Of a DNA stretch of 64,000 nt, positions 1-10,481 are shown piece by piece. The first letter of the stretch is position 1; each line of letters starts with the position of its first letter. Source of the DNA: Amoebophrya sp. A120. Taxonomy: Eukaryota; Sar; Dinophyceae; Syndiniales; Amoebophryaceae. Position numbers and translations under genes: made by a program. The notes under the pieces are model-generated. The model was not told the origin of the DNA. It saw only the letters and a program-made list of their open reading frames with translations, and did not search any database. The stretch covers positions 317,207 through 381,206 of the forward strand of contig CAJINV010000022.1 of assembly GCA_905178155.1 (NCBI GenBank), given 5' to 3'.

Positions 1-3000
1 AAGACGTGAACAGCTACAACAAGATGCAGAGAGTGTATCACAGGAAAAAGTGTTAACGTCAACGAAACTTGTGATGCAGCAATGCATGATCACTAAACGA
101 ATAAACGTGCCAAATAAATTTGTCATGCATAGCATGCGTATTGGGCTACATTTGTGATGCATGGCTGCAATCTGTGAATAAAACCTTTAAAAACGTTAAC
201 ACTTTTTCTTGGGATAGATTGCTGCAGGAAATCATGGACCTGGCGCGGGGGAAGTACTTGGCGATTGCAAAAGAGGAGTTAAAATACAGTGTGGAACCCA
301 ACCGCGAAATTTCGCCGGCGCCGAGTGTCGCCCAGTACTCGGTGAATTCAAATTCGTTCGGAACAAGAGGAGGTGTAGGTCCTGGAGCCATGGCAAATGT
401 GATCCCCCTTACGGAGCAAAATTTGTCCCAGCTACCGCTGAAGTCCAGCGTAGACACGACGCAGCCGGCTGCAGGTGCGCAATATGGATTGCAAATGTGT
501 CTGGGTCTGGAAACTTGTGATGCTGGGCTGTGAACAGACAATGCCCTGTAATGCACAGCAGAACATAATGAGAAATATGTGCTCGGCTATAGTGCTGCGC
601 TTTCTGCGTGACAAGCTGCGTTTTCGCATGACAAGGACAAGGGTCTCTTGTTGGACACACATCACAAGTGTTTCTGTCATGCCAGACAAGCATGATAAGG
701 ATAACCTTGTTGTATCCTTCCAGACCCAGACATATTTGCAGTTGATACGCAAGGAAGTGGCGCTAATCCACGAACCACCGGACCAGGTAGTGTTCCAGGA
801 CCAGGCTCTGCAGTACCATTAGAGCAGTCTTACCTCATCTCTCCCCAGCAACAGCGGGAGCAGCAACGAGAGCGGGACTTGCAGCAGACCCTGCAGCAAC
901 AGCGACAACTGCAGGAACTGCAGCACCGACAAGCCGAGTTGAGTTACCAGCAAAACCGCCAGGTGCAGATTTCCAACGAACGGCCGGAGGAACTGAGCCC
1001 GTTTTTGCAGATCGGCGGAGCCAGGTCGAGTTCCAGCTTTCAGCATATGCACCGCAAATATGTCTGGGTCTGGAAAACTGCAACGTTTGTCATGCACATT
1101 TTTTTTACATGGCCGATGACATGATCCAGGGATCATTATATTTGCAACGCATACAGCAGGATCTACCAGCACGGTTGCCGCAGCAGCCGGCCTCGAAGGG
1201 TGGAATGACAATGCCGGGGACGAGTGTGAACCTAGGTATATTTAAAAAGACGTACCTAATTTAAGTATTTTGATACTTCTGTGGTCAGCTGACAGTGCAT
1301 TGCTCACTGCTCGCCTTCCATATTGTCATCAATGCTGCAGCACGACAAGAAAAGCAAAGCAAACTCCTTCAGGTGGAGCTCCACCCCAGCAACACCCCCA
1401 TCCGTCCTCCAACAGCGTCGCTGAGACCGGTAGTGTATGACAATGCACAACTCCCCCTCCCCCTCATTTGTATAGCATGAACGGCAATACAAGCATCCGC
1501 AAGAATGTCGGTTTTGCATGACAAATTTGCACTGGATTGTAGTGCTCTTTGGGCTTCCAGGATTTGTCATGCAAACAGTGCTACAAGGCAGCAGCTGGAT
1601 TTGGGATTTTGCATTACAAAGGAGTGGGAAGGGGGGTTGTGCACTTTCATATAGTGCGAAAGGAAGCTACTTGATCAAACCGAAAAACTCCACGGCCTCC
1701 CGGCCCCAAGCGGACCGGCAGTACTTGGAACAACAGGTTTACGGCACCAGAGGGACGACACCACAGTCCGTACACAACAATAACCCCACAACCTCTACTC
1801 CGAACCGCAATCCGTATGGCGCGTCTAATTCCTACGCCGACGAATTTAGTCAGGAGCAGTTACTGAACCAACGGTCGCCGTCTATCGCAGCGGGATATTC
1901 CGTTACCAGCAACCCAGGCGTGGGCGTTAATATTTCTGCAACATCAATAAACAATCCGTCACATGGAGGCGCTGGCGGTCCTGCCACACCCTCGCAGCAG
2001 CTGCATCAAATGAACCTCATAAACACTGCCGCAAGCAACAGCCGGAACACCAATAATTATCCGTTTCACGCGGACGATAGGAGATCGGACTACAATTTTG
2101 ATACCAGGACGAACAAATCCGAAAATAACCACCCTGGGTCGCAGATTCAATCGCAATTGGAAACGCAGTTGCAGCGGGTGAGTGACGACAACAATGAGAA
2201 GAGCCGGAAGATCGCGGACTTGCAAGAACAACTGGCCCAAATGAGGCAGCAGAAGGAATCCGAAGTCGTGCAGCGGCTCCGGAAGGAGAGCGAACTGGCG
2301 ACGAACGAGAAGGAAACGGCAGACGCGGTGAAAAGTAATGCAGAAATGGCCCGCGTCATTGAGGATCTGAACATGAGGGAGAAGGCACTGAAGCAAAAAA
2401 TATCTACTTATCAAACTATAAAAATGTTAGCGGTAACGGAATTTGTGATGCAGTAACGCATCAGAAATAAACGGCCCAAATTTGTATTGCGTAGCATGTA
2501 TGGAAAGCAAAATTTGTAATGAGTGACTGCCATCAGGGAAAACCGTTAAGGTTGACACTTTTTTGCTTGATGCTACTATGGAAAAGGACATAGAGCAACA
2601 CCACCAGAACATGGCCGCTGTTGCAGAGGGCAGAGCTTTATCGAATGCAAAAATGTCTCGGTCTGGAATAGTGTAACTTGTCACGCTACATGTGGATCGT
2701 GGAAGCATTTGCGTTGCATGATTACCAAAAGAGGCCCGCTTTTGAACAAGTTTAGAGGCAGTTTCTCATGCAGGAGCGGCATGATAGGGATCTCACAGAA
2801 CCTGTCATACCAGGCCGTGCATGGCAGACCGCGTGTGTCATGGAAAACCTGCATGACAAACCTACCAATCTTCCAGTCCCAAACATTTTTGCATTTGATA
2901 AGTTTCCCAGGCTAAAGGACCGGATATATCGGACTACGCAGGGGAAACGGAGACACTTATGCATTGCAAAAGTATCGTACTCGTATTGCAATCATGCATT

Positions 3001-4387
3001 ACAAATCTTTCTCTTAAGGTAAATCAGCATTACAAATTTTATCTCTCATGCTGAGGAAATTTGTAATGCATTTATACGAGTACGATACTTTTTCCCTGGA
3101 TAACACTGGAAATGGTACGATACTCAATAAGTGGTTGTTTTCGAATATTGTGAATGTAACAGTAAGTCTTTGAGATTCGGATGATTTCCGGATGAGAATA
3201 AGAATAACTAAAGCGGTACAAGTTGTAATGCAAAAAAGCAAATATTAACGCAGGTGGAGCAATTCCTTCGTGAGTACGACGCCGGCTGCAAGGCGGACGA
3301 AAAAAGCACCGCAAAACTTCTCCCCGACAGGAGAAGTGTCCCGTATGCCATGCAGGTCGTAAAATGGACGACGGAACAGAAGCAATTCCATAGCAATGGC
3401 GTGTATGCATCGCAAAAGTATCGTACTCGTCATGAAAATCGCATAGAATACTAAACACTTGTTTTTTCAAAAGGACAAGCGGAACTTGTAATGCGGAATC
3501 AAGTAAGGAAAAAGCAATCGACATACGAATGCGATACCTTTGCAGACTTGATAGCGTAAGCAGGTTTCACCGGCACCTGCTGAGTTTAGCACAGGAACGG
3601 ATTATGGAGCTTTTGCCCTTCGAGGAGCAGGTAGAGGTGCGCACGGTCGAAATCGCGGAAACCAACAGCAAACTGGCCCAAAGCTTTGAGAAAATCCGGT
3701 TCCTGACGAACAAACTGGAGGAAAAGAAGATGGAATACAGCGGGGCGAGCAACGTCACGACGCTACCGAGGGAAGGTACCAGTAGTTACAACAATAGCTG
3801 TGTTTCATTTGTGATGCGCTTTTCCGCTTACTGACGAGTTGTGTGATGCAAAAACCGCATATCATGTGCCGTCGGATCAAAAGAACGTGAACGAGGACTA
3901 CGACACCAAAAAAAAACAGATGCCGTCCGTCTCACGGAGGAAAATCAGAATCTTCAAAACCGTATAGCGTCCCTACAAGAGGAAAACGCGAGGCTCGCAG
4001 ATGTGGAAGTGGAGAACGTGCAGTTACAACAGGAATATGAATTGCAAAAGTATCGCACTCGTATAAATGCATTACAAATTTTCTCAGCATGAGATAGAAA
4101 TGTAATGCGGATTCACCGTAACAAAAAAGATTTGTAATGCATGATTGCAATACGAGTACGATGCTTTTGCACAGGATAAGGAACTCCTCCGGTTTAAGCC
4201 CTACCCCGGGGCGGTTGGCGGGAGCACCACCAGCGCCAGTGGGGCGACCGCGGGTAACTACACGAATAACGCCGCGAACAGCTCCCCCACTACTTACACC
4301 ACTTACCACGCCACGCCGTCTGTGGCGTATCACCTCATTACCGGCGGGGGCGGGTCGGTCTACCTGTCGGCGGGCCCGCGGGGGTGA
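1..4387 (+). CDS. Q-rich coiled-coil protein, 5' truncated by window edge, 13 exons in window
   Basis: Exons: 3-35, 222-482, 753-1045, 1159-1235, 1373-1435, 1657-2408, 2578-2638, 2906-2957, 3108-3114, 3254-3403, 3559-3775, 3920-4035, 4184-4387 (stop TGA). They total 2286 nt, exactly 762 codons, with no internal stop once nine introners and three GT-AG introns are removed. The protein has Gln-rich stretches (exons 3 and 6), coiled-coil segments at the end of exon 6 (NEKSRKIADLQEQLAQMRQQ) and in exons 11-12 (ENQNLQNRIASLQEENARL), and a Gly/Ser/Thr-rich tail. No family recognised; a structural or cytoskeletal role is only a guess from the coiled coil. The true start lies upstream of the window. 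Confidence 0.8.
36..216 (+). mobile_element. Introner, family C
   Basis: 181 bp. Starts TATCACAGGAAAAAGTGTTA and ends with the inverted arm AACACTTTTTCTTGGGATA. Flanking 5-mers are GAGTG (31-35) and GATTG (217-221), a one-base mismatch. Excision with one 5-mer removes 186 nt and joins codons for KMQRV and LQEIMD in frame. Confidence 0.85.
483..747 (+). mobile_element. Introner, family A
   Basis: 265 bp with the family A arms TGTCTGGGTCTGGAA at the left and its complement at the right. Exact direct repeat CGCAA at 478-482 and 748-752. Removal of 270 nt keeps the frame (GAQ joined to GSGANP). Confidence 0.93.
1046..1153 (+). mobile_element. Introner, family A, internally deleted
   Basis: Only 108 bp against about 260 bp for other family A members. 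The left arm (CAAATATGTCTGGGTCTGG) is intact, but the right arm keeps only its tip, TATTTGCAACGCATA. Exact repeat CAGCA at 1041-1045 and 1154-1158. Removal of 113 nt moves from frame 0 to frame 2, where the ORF continues (SFQ-QDLPARLPQQ). Confidence 0.88.
1236..1372 (+). other. GT-AG spliceosomal intron
   Basis: 137 bp, donor AG|GTATAT, acceptor CCTTCAG|GT. Splicing joins SVNLG to GAPPQQH and bypasses the TAA just after the donor. No terminal inverted repeat or direct repeat is visible. Confidence 0.75.
1436..1651 (+). mobile_element. Introner, family E
   Basis: 216 bp. Left arm TATGACAATGCACAACTCCC; right arm ends GTTGTGCACTTTCATA. Exact repeat TAGTG at 1431-1435 and 1652-1656. Removal of 221 nt joins NSVAETGS to AKGSYLIKP. 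The same length as the other family E copy at 7765-7980. Confidence 0.92.
2409..2572 (+). mobile_element. Introner, family C
   Basis: 164 bp with a partly diverged left arm (TATCAAACTATAAAAATGTTA) and a right end GCTTGATG, where the usual final A is changed. Exact repeat CTACT at 2404-2408 and 2573-2577. Removal of 169 nt joins LKQKISTT to MEKDIEQ in the correct frame. Confidence 0.88.
2639..2900 (+). mobile_element. Introner, family A
   Basis: 262 bp; arms TATCGAATGCAAAAATGTC and its complement ending TTTGCATTTGATA. Flanks AGCTT (2634-2638) and AGTTT (2901-2905) differ at one base. Removal of 267 nt is frame-neutral and joins AVAEGRA to SQAKGPD. Confidence 0.87.
2958..3102 (+). mobile_element. 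Introner, family B
   Basis: 145 bp; left arm TATGCATTGCAAAAGTATCG, right arm CGAGTACGATACTTTTTCCC then TGGATA. Exact repeat ACACT at 2953-2957 and 3103-3107. Removal of 150 nt is frame-neutral. The exon that follows is only 7 nt long before the next intron. Confidence 0.9.
3115..3253 (+). other. GT-AG intron whose donor end matches a family B introner arm
   Basis: 139 bp, donor ATG|GTACGATACT, acceptor AACGCAG|GTG. Required to pass a TGA shortly after the donor; it joins LEM to VEQFLREYD. The first ten bases are identical to the right-arm core of the family B element ending 13 nt upstream, and the intron holds the TTGTAATGC motif typical of introners. Confidence 0.75.
3404..3553 (+). mobile_element. 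Introner, family B
   Basis: 150 bp; left arm TATGCATCGCAAAAGTATCG, right arm GCGATACCTTTGCAGACTTG then ATA. Flanks GCGTG (3399-3403) and GCGTA (3554-3558). Removal of 155 nt shifts frame 2 to frame 1 as required (FHSNGV joined to SRFHRHLL). Confidence 0.88.
3776..3919 (+). other. GT-AG intron containing introner-type core motifs
   Basis: 144 bp, donor GAAG|GTACCAG, acceptor AAAACAG|AT. It joins TLPRE to DAVRLTEENQ, which is the only frame giving the downstream heptad repeat. It contains TTTGTGATGC and GTGTGATGC, motifs shared with introners, but no inverted ends were found. Confidence 0.7.
4036..4178 (+). mobile_element. Introner, family B
   Basis: 143 bp; arms TATGAATTGCAAAAGTATCG and its complement ending TTTTGCACAGGATA. 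Exact repeat AGGAA at 4031-4035 and 4179-4183. Removal of 148 nt joins VQLQQE to LLRFKPYPG. Confidence 0.93.
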
Positions 4388-5293
4388 AAAATCTTGTTGT
4401 GCTGGCCCTGGCAAGAGTCTCGCCAATAAGAAATTGAATACTTTTTTCAAACAAATTCAAATGCCTTTTAACGTGACACGACTCACGATGATGTATCAGA
4501 AATACCTACTTACTTTTTACGCTTGAGTTGTGCCTAAAGAAGCCAGCACGACATGCATGAATTATCATCGCGCAGACAAATGCTTCGCATGCCAGATCTA
4601 GACAATGACAACCATAAGTGCCACTGACGCTTAACCTTTAGGCATAAAATTAAAAATAAATAGAATGCAGGCAATAAAGCCAATCATAGCAATTTTCGTT
4701 TCAACTAATAGCATCACCAGCGCTAGCGCAGAAAAATGTCAAAATAGCAAAGAAAGTATGAACTACTTTACCAATTACGATTCAAACGTTTCCTTAGAAG
4801 CCACGAGGTGGGCAGCAACTCAAGCATCCTCGCGCACGACAGCAGCGGAATTTTATGTACAATTAGCGTGCTGCGATGATTATCCACCGATGTGCTTGAT
4901 CTAACACTTCTAACAGATTTTTCAGATTTTTTGATGTACACAATGTTTGTATAGGCACGAAGAAAATAAGTACAGCAGACTACAGCACCATGCGGCAGTA
5001 GACACTGCGAATCTACTTCACTGCTTCTGGCATCGGCGTCGTGCTGGTTCTTCCGAGTAATATGATCTGCTTCTCGACGAAAAGCGTTTATCTTTTTTTT
5101 TCTTTGGGCTGCTCGACAGCGACACCGGTACAGAAGCGCTGGATCAACAAGCCCACGCGGCTCACAGTCACCACGGCCGGAACAAAAATTTACGTCTGTC
5201 GTGCTCCTTCTAAAGTTACCTTTATATACTTCTTCTACCGCTTGCGCATAGATCGTTTTTGGCCAGCACAAACATTACACCTTGTAGGACCGT
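4388..5293. other. Intergenic region, one weak ORF
   Basis: No introner or conserved domain seen. A + strand ORF at 4665-4904 (79 aa) starts with a hydrophobic, signal-like stretch (MQAIKPIIAIFVSTNS), but nothing else supports it. The segment carries the 3' flank of the upstream gene and the promoter of the next. Confidence 0.5.
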
Positions 5294-5323
5294 TTGGTTC
5301 TGTCTCGCTCTTTACACTTCAAA

Positions 5324-8300
5324 ATGGATGCCCCACCAGGCCAAGAACTTCCAGACACTTTGGTGCCCCCAGCACCTCCTGCTCCACCGTCTTCCCCAGG
5401 AGGCTACCGTGGTCTCCTCGGCGTGGGCGCGACCTTGCTAAAAAGGTTGAAATTCCTTGCCAAAGTGAAGGCGCTCCTGCTTTCTAACAAGGAGATGATT
5501 GCGAACAAAGCAGGATCTTTGGCAGCATTGCCGTTTTTGCAACCGCATCAAGGGCGACAACTTTTGGGAGACCGCTCTAGTAGAACAAGCACTTGCGAAT
5601 CAACATCATCTTCTTGTTCTGGAAGCAGCAGTCTCGGAGCGGCGGCTCGCCAGTCCTTGCCCAGACCTCAGACCCCTTGCGATCGACTCCTGCCCGACTC
5701 CGAGGCCGCTCGTGAAACAAAATTGCCAACTTGCTGCACAGCTTCAACGTGCCCACTCTGTGGCGCAGCGTGGTACTACAACTCTTCTGCAGATAAAGAT
5801 CTTGCTGGGGGTAAGTCATCTTGCTCAATGTTGAGCACTACTTCTACACCAGCAGCAGAACAGCCGAACCCCGACGTGCCGCCCTGGGTTTGGGAGCACA
5901 TTCACTCAGACTTTTTCCTGCGCTGCCCGCCCAGGGAAAGTGACGAGGAGAGAGGGGATTCTTTCGCCAGTAACTCGCATTCTCTCATCCTGCCGAGGAA
6001 GAGAAGCAACCCGAATCTCGGCAGTGGAGGTTCCGAAAGTACAACTACTAGTCGTGACACAACAACTAGTATCTCCCCTCCTTACGCGAGAGTGAACCCA
6101 AATCCTCCCAGAACCGCCACAGACCCCGATCAGGATGAAGATTTTGACAAACATGTCGCGAGGAAGCTGATCGACTTTCTGAACCACGAGCTAGCCCTTG
6201 ACGCGGTTTCGCAGCAAATGAACGACCTAGCTTACGAAACGAAAAAGCAGAGAAACTTGATGACGTGGCTACACGAGCAGATTGACAATGTTTGGGAAGA
6301 GAGGGGATTGGTCTTTCAGAACCTGCGCGAGAACTTCATGCACAGCGGTACTGTTGACCCCGACAGCGAGACGGCGCTGACGGTAAGGATATCTAAAGGA
6401 AAAATCCCCCCTCCCCATACTGAAAAGGTGTATTTTTGGAAATTTGTGATGCTGATTTGTGGTCACAAATCGTGTCTTCTGCAAGAAGGCAAACGCAGAA
6501 GGCCGCAAGCATTATCCCGGCGGTTTGTAATGCTGCTGGACCTACGTCATGGACTTTTGTCATTCTGAGCGCGTAGGCCAAAACCTCCCCACTCCGGTTT
6601 GATATAGGCCTGCAGTCCTCTACAGCAAGACAAGGCTGATTTGTGTACGCAAATCCAGCAACAGAAATTTCGTTTTGATATGGGGTGGGAGGGATTTTTC
6701 CCTTTGATACAGGACCGACTTGGCTTTGTCGCGGGACAAGGTGAAGCGGATACAAGCCGGATTGGACCCGTCGTATATCCAGAACGCAATCCGGAAATTT
6801 TTGTTTATCAAAAGGAAAAATCCCCCCTCCCCATATCGAAAACGAAATTTGTGATGCTGGATTTGAGCACATATCAGATTTGCCTTGCTGAAGAGGACTG
6901 CAGGCCCACATCAAGCCTGAGTAGATGTAGAGAGGTTTTGGCCTAGGCGCTTAGCATGAGAAACGTCTGCGCTGTAGGCCAAACAGCATCTGCATCACAA
7001 ACCGCCTGCATAATGCGGCGGAGCCTGTGGAGTTGCCTTCTTGCAAGACAGAGATCATTTGTGGTCGCAAATCAGCATTGCAAATTTTCTGAAGCGTACC
7101 TTTTCGATATGGGGAGGGGGGATTTTTCCCCGGGATATTGTTCCGGGAGAAATTTCTGAAACGGCGGGGAAGTAGTAGTAGCTTCAGAAATAGGCATCGG
7201 ATGGTCGACGTCAGCACGGGAGGTGGACGGGGCAGCAGCAGTCGTGCAGCGTCTCTTGATTTGGCGAAATTTAACTCCAACTCTTTCGCCAATCAGGTCT
7301 CTAACAGAAACGACGGTGGCTTGCAATTACTGACAACTTCCAGACTTTTCAAGCAAAACCGAGACAAAGTGCAGGAACGGTTAATCAGAGACCAACCGCG
7401 GCCCGTCCCGGTTGTTTTGAAAAAGGGAGTTTACCAGTGCGGGCATGATTACGGGTACATGAGTGTATGCAATACAAATTTCCCGTACATGTACAAGATG
7501 CATCACAAATTTCGCCAATTTGGAGCGTCAAACTTGTCATGCTAAACTAGGATCGAGGCCAAGTTTTGTCATGCAGAGACCGCATGTGTACGTGTACAGG
7601 AAATTTACTGTGGATAGAGCAACGAGCAAGTTTACGAACTGATGTCCTACAAGTACGAGGGTGCCGTCCATTCCGAATTGCGAAGCGCTCCGAAGAACAC
7701 CCACCACCAGTGGCTCAGCCCGGTGGTGCATGAGACGGACGTTTTGCCCTACCAGCTGTTTGGATATGGGAGTGCACAACCCCCCTCCCACTCATATGTA
7801 ATGCGAAACACCCAATCCACCTCTTGCTTTCAGGCTCTGTTTGCATGACAAATTTTGGAACCTAAAACAGTACTACAATCTGTGTGCAGATTTGTCATGC
7901 GAAAGGCCCATTTGTCCCGTTTCTTGTGTTGCTACGCATTCACCTCAAATGAGGGGGAGAGGGAGTTGTGCACTTTTATATTGGAAACAAGGCTCGGAAG
8001 TGGATGCTGCTGCGAAAGGATTGGACCTTGGAAGATATTCAAATGCCAGACGCAGATGAAGTTGTAGACGAGAGAATTATAGCGGCGGATGTTGGTGAAC
8101 GTGAAGAGGACGCCTTGTTCGCCGGCGAAACTAGGGAAGAAGAGGAAACAGTACACCACGAGACCGGCGCGAAAGTGGATCAGAATCCCGCAGATCCTCG
8201 TGCTGGGCGAACCAACAGGCATAAAGCCGCCTACCACTTTACCTACCCAATAGCTTTTCGCAACGAAGAGGAACGACAAACAGCTGTGATGCACAACCGA

Positions 8301-9913
8301 AGGACCACATCAATAAGGCAAAGCCGTGTCACATCAACACCAACATCATCTTCACCAAGCGCCGCAGTGTCAACTCGAGATGATTCGTCCCGTGGTGGTA
8401 GTGCCACCAGTGGCACATCATCAACGACAAACTCAAGTTCAACTTCTAACCTCCGCGAAGATGATTACAGTACAACTCCCGTCGGTGACCACGCAGAGGA
8501 ACAGCCAGCAGCGATGTTTGAATCTCTCATGGAGGTTCACGTCGACGCCGGTGGTATTTTCGCCGAGAGTATCAAATGTAAAAACGTCTGGGTCTGGAAG
8601 AGTGCATGTATGTCATGCTGGTCTGGCATGAATCTTAAATCTGTCATGCACGTTGCCCAAGAGCCGCACTTCTCTGTCATGCGGAGACGCAATTTGTCAT
8701 GCAGAATAGGCAACACCTACAAGCTCAGAAATTTCTCATGCTGAGCCAGCACTTCTGGCCTCCTCATGCTGCGCCACTCAGCATCACAAGTTTCCAGACC
8801 CAGACACTTTTGCATTTGATAGAGAGACTCGAAAACATGCTGGACCTGCGGGAGCGGTTTTTCGACCGAATGGTCCGGACAAACAACGCAGATCACTGGA
8901 CGCTATGCATTGCAAAAGTTAAAGTATCGTACTAATGGAAAAAATCGCATGACAAATGTCCTCAGCATGAGAGGACACGGAATTTGTAGTGCGGATTTGC
9001 CTTGAAGACCAGATTTGTAATGCGGAATTGCAATTAGTGCGATCTTTTGCACAGGATAGACGCCCTTTTTTCGCACCTGGAGGATGAGCTTTCCGTTTGA
9101 ACACCGACTGTCCTCGTTTTCCAAAAAGCCAGTGGTGGATTTCGATTCGGTAGAGGATTTCGCGAGGGAGAATGGGCTGCTTGTTTATTCCGAAGGTCCT
9201 CGTGAAGGTCGTCGATCATCTTCTCAACAAGACCACCGAAACAAAAATCATGCGGGACAGAATCAGAAACAACAAAGAGCAACTCCAGGCGGAACAAGAA
9301 AATTTTCACCAGAACAAGAGCAACACCAGCTTCTATCAGACTCGCAAAAGGCCTTCCTCGAGGATAAGATCGACACCACGACCCGCGGGCAGCACCACGC
9401 CGGGAGTTTAGACTATGCATTGCAAAAGTATCGTACTAGTATAAATCGCATGACAAATTTCCTCGGAATGGAAAATGGAATTTGTCATGCTGATTTACCT
9501 TGCGAACCAGATTTGTCATGCATATCTGCGATTAGTACGAGTGCGATGCTTTTGCATTTGATACAGACGACAAGGACGTAATCCGGAACGGGAGAAATAT
9601 GGAATACTTGGTCGCCGAATCCAAAACCGTCTTCACGATCATCACTTGCCAGGTCCAGAACGAACCGGCGCGGCTCCAGAACCTGGAAAGAGCGAACTTT
9701 TTCCGGTTGGGCGGACAGTTTTTTGAGCGGGAACGGGATGCGGCGGTAGAGAACAACTACTGGGGCTGTGGGTACAATGTTTGCACCCGGATGAAAAACG
9801 ACGTGAACGACGGGAGTGTCAAAACGTTGAACCCAAACAATGGTGTGACGAAGCGCAAGTTGGGGCTGGGGCTGAACGGGGGGATGATGGAACAAGTAGA
9901 GGTGGATATTTGA
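5324..9913 (+). CDS. Hypothetical 992-aa protein, 8 exons split by 7 introners
   Basis: Exons: 5324-6389, 6715-6805, 7143-7465, 7622-7764, 7986-8569, 8827-8903, 9064-9413, 9569-9913 (stop TGA). They sum to 2979 nt = 993 codons with an uninterrupted frame. The start at 5324 (AAAATGG context, MDAPPGQEL) is preferred over an in-frame ATG at 5294. Layout: a Pro-rich N-terminus, a basic-hydrophobic segment (LLKRLKFLAKVKALLL), Ser-rich linkers, a helical region (KHVARKLIDFLNHELALDAV), a Glu-rich stretch and a mixed C-terminus. No known domain recognised. Every intron is an introner; there is no GT-AG intron. Confidence 0.82.
6390..6709 (+). mobile_element. Introner, family D
   Basis: 320 bp; left arm TATCTAAAGGAAAAATCCCC, right arm GGGATTTTTCCCTTTGATA. 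Flanks AAGGA (6385-6389) and CAGGA (6710-6714). Removal of 325 nt joins ALTVR to TDLALSRDKVKR. Holds internal TTTGTGATGC and TTTGTAATGC motifs. Confidence 0.88.
6806..7137 (+). mobile_element. Introner, family D
   Basis: 332 bp; left arm TATCAAAAGGAAAAATCCCC, right arm GGGGGATTTTTCCCCGGGATA. Exact repeat TTGTT at 6801-6805 and 7138-7142. Removal of 337 nt joins NAIRKFL to FREKFLKRRG. It is separated from the previous family D copy by a 91-nt exon. Confidence 0.92.
7466..7616 (+). mobile_element. Introner, family G
   Basis: 151 bp; left end TATGCAATACAAATTTCCCG, right end CAGGAAATTTACTGTGGATA. Flanks GAGTG and GAGCA match at three of five bases. The interior matches 62724-62920 (GCATCACAAATTTCGCCAA). 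Removal of 156 nt is frame-neutral. Confidence 0.78.
7765..7980 (+). mobile_element. Introner, family E
   Basis: 216 bp; left arm TATGGGAGTGCACAACCCCC, right arm GGGAGTTGTGCACTTTTATA. Exact repeat TTGGA at 7760-7764 and 7981-7985. Removal of 221 nt joins LPYQLFG to NKARKWMLL. Confidence 0.92.
8570..8821 (+). mobile_element. Introner, family A
   Basis: 252 bp; left arm TATCAAATGTAAAAACGTC, right arm ending TTTTGCATTTGATA. Exact repeat GAGAG at 8565-8569 and 8822-8826. Removal of 257 nt joins GGIFAE to RLENMLDLRERF. Confidence 0.94.
8904..9058 (+). mobile_element. Introner, family B
   Basis: 155 bp; starts TATGCATTGCAAAAG and ends CTTTTGCACAGGATA. Exact repeat GACGC at 8899-8903 and 9059-9063. 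Removal of 160 nt joins NADHWT to PFFRTWRMSF. Confidence 0.92.
9414..9563 (+). mobile_element. Introner, family B
   Basis: 150 bp; starts TATGCATTGCAAAAGTATCG and ends GCGATGCTTTTGCATTTGATA. Flanks TAGAC (9409-9413) and CAGAC (9564-9568). Removal of 155 nt joins HHAGSLD to DKDVIRNGRN. Confidence 0.88.
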
Positions 9914-10481
9914 AGACGATCATGAAGATACGGGTTTCTTTGTCTTCTTGTTCTTTGCCTTTCCACTTTATTTTTGTGCGAGAACGAGTAGTTGGACGCG
10001 GGCGTGGGCTGAGGTATTTCGCGTAGAAGATTCTCTGACAACTTCAACTTGCTCATCTATGTCTGTTTCAAATAAACTTTGTCGTGTCAGTGCCAGCTAC
10101 TAGGCGATTAGTTTGCTTACTTACTCGCCGGTGGCGAGGTTTTAGTTTTTGGATTTTTCCTGCTGTATGCTGTAACTCATCTTCTCAGACGAACCGAAAT
10201 AGTCCGGCAAAGTCGTTCGCGTGCGTGTGGCTGTCTGATGATTTCACCTGTTGGCGTCATTGTCTGAGAAAGGTACTTTGATGACGGCTGCGGACCTTTG
10301 ACGCAACTTTGGGAATACAGAATCACACTGAAATTAATCTTTTTAGATTACGCCATAATCATGATCGAGGCTCGTTTTATTTATCGTTTGTGTTCCCGTA
10401 TTAAGTTCCGTCAAAAGCTTAAGACTCTTCTGTAGCAACATGCCGGGCGTCTTCGTGTCTTTAGCTTTATGGGTTCTCTAA
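9914..10481. other. Intergenic 3' flank, no gene seen
   Basis: Moderately AT-rich sequence after the stop at 9913. Only short ORFs without codon bias or domains; no introner arms found. Confidence 0.5.

Noticed and set aside
475-822. ORFs covering introner interiors (for example 475-822, 2709-2915, 6641-6946, 43084-43620)
   Set aside because: Their reading frames are mostly introner sequence (recurring translations such as CKNVWVWK and KYRTR), so they are read-through artefacts, although some include short true exon pieces.
4665-4904. 79-aa ORF with signal-like start as a real gene
   Set aside because: Isolated, with no homology or regulatory context; noted only in the intergenic entry.
9172-9411. 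Alternative + frame (starting MGCLFIPKV) in exon 7 of the 992-aa gene
   Set aside because: The exon arithmetic on both sides requires the other frame (DFDSVEDFARENG), which joins in frame to both neighbours.
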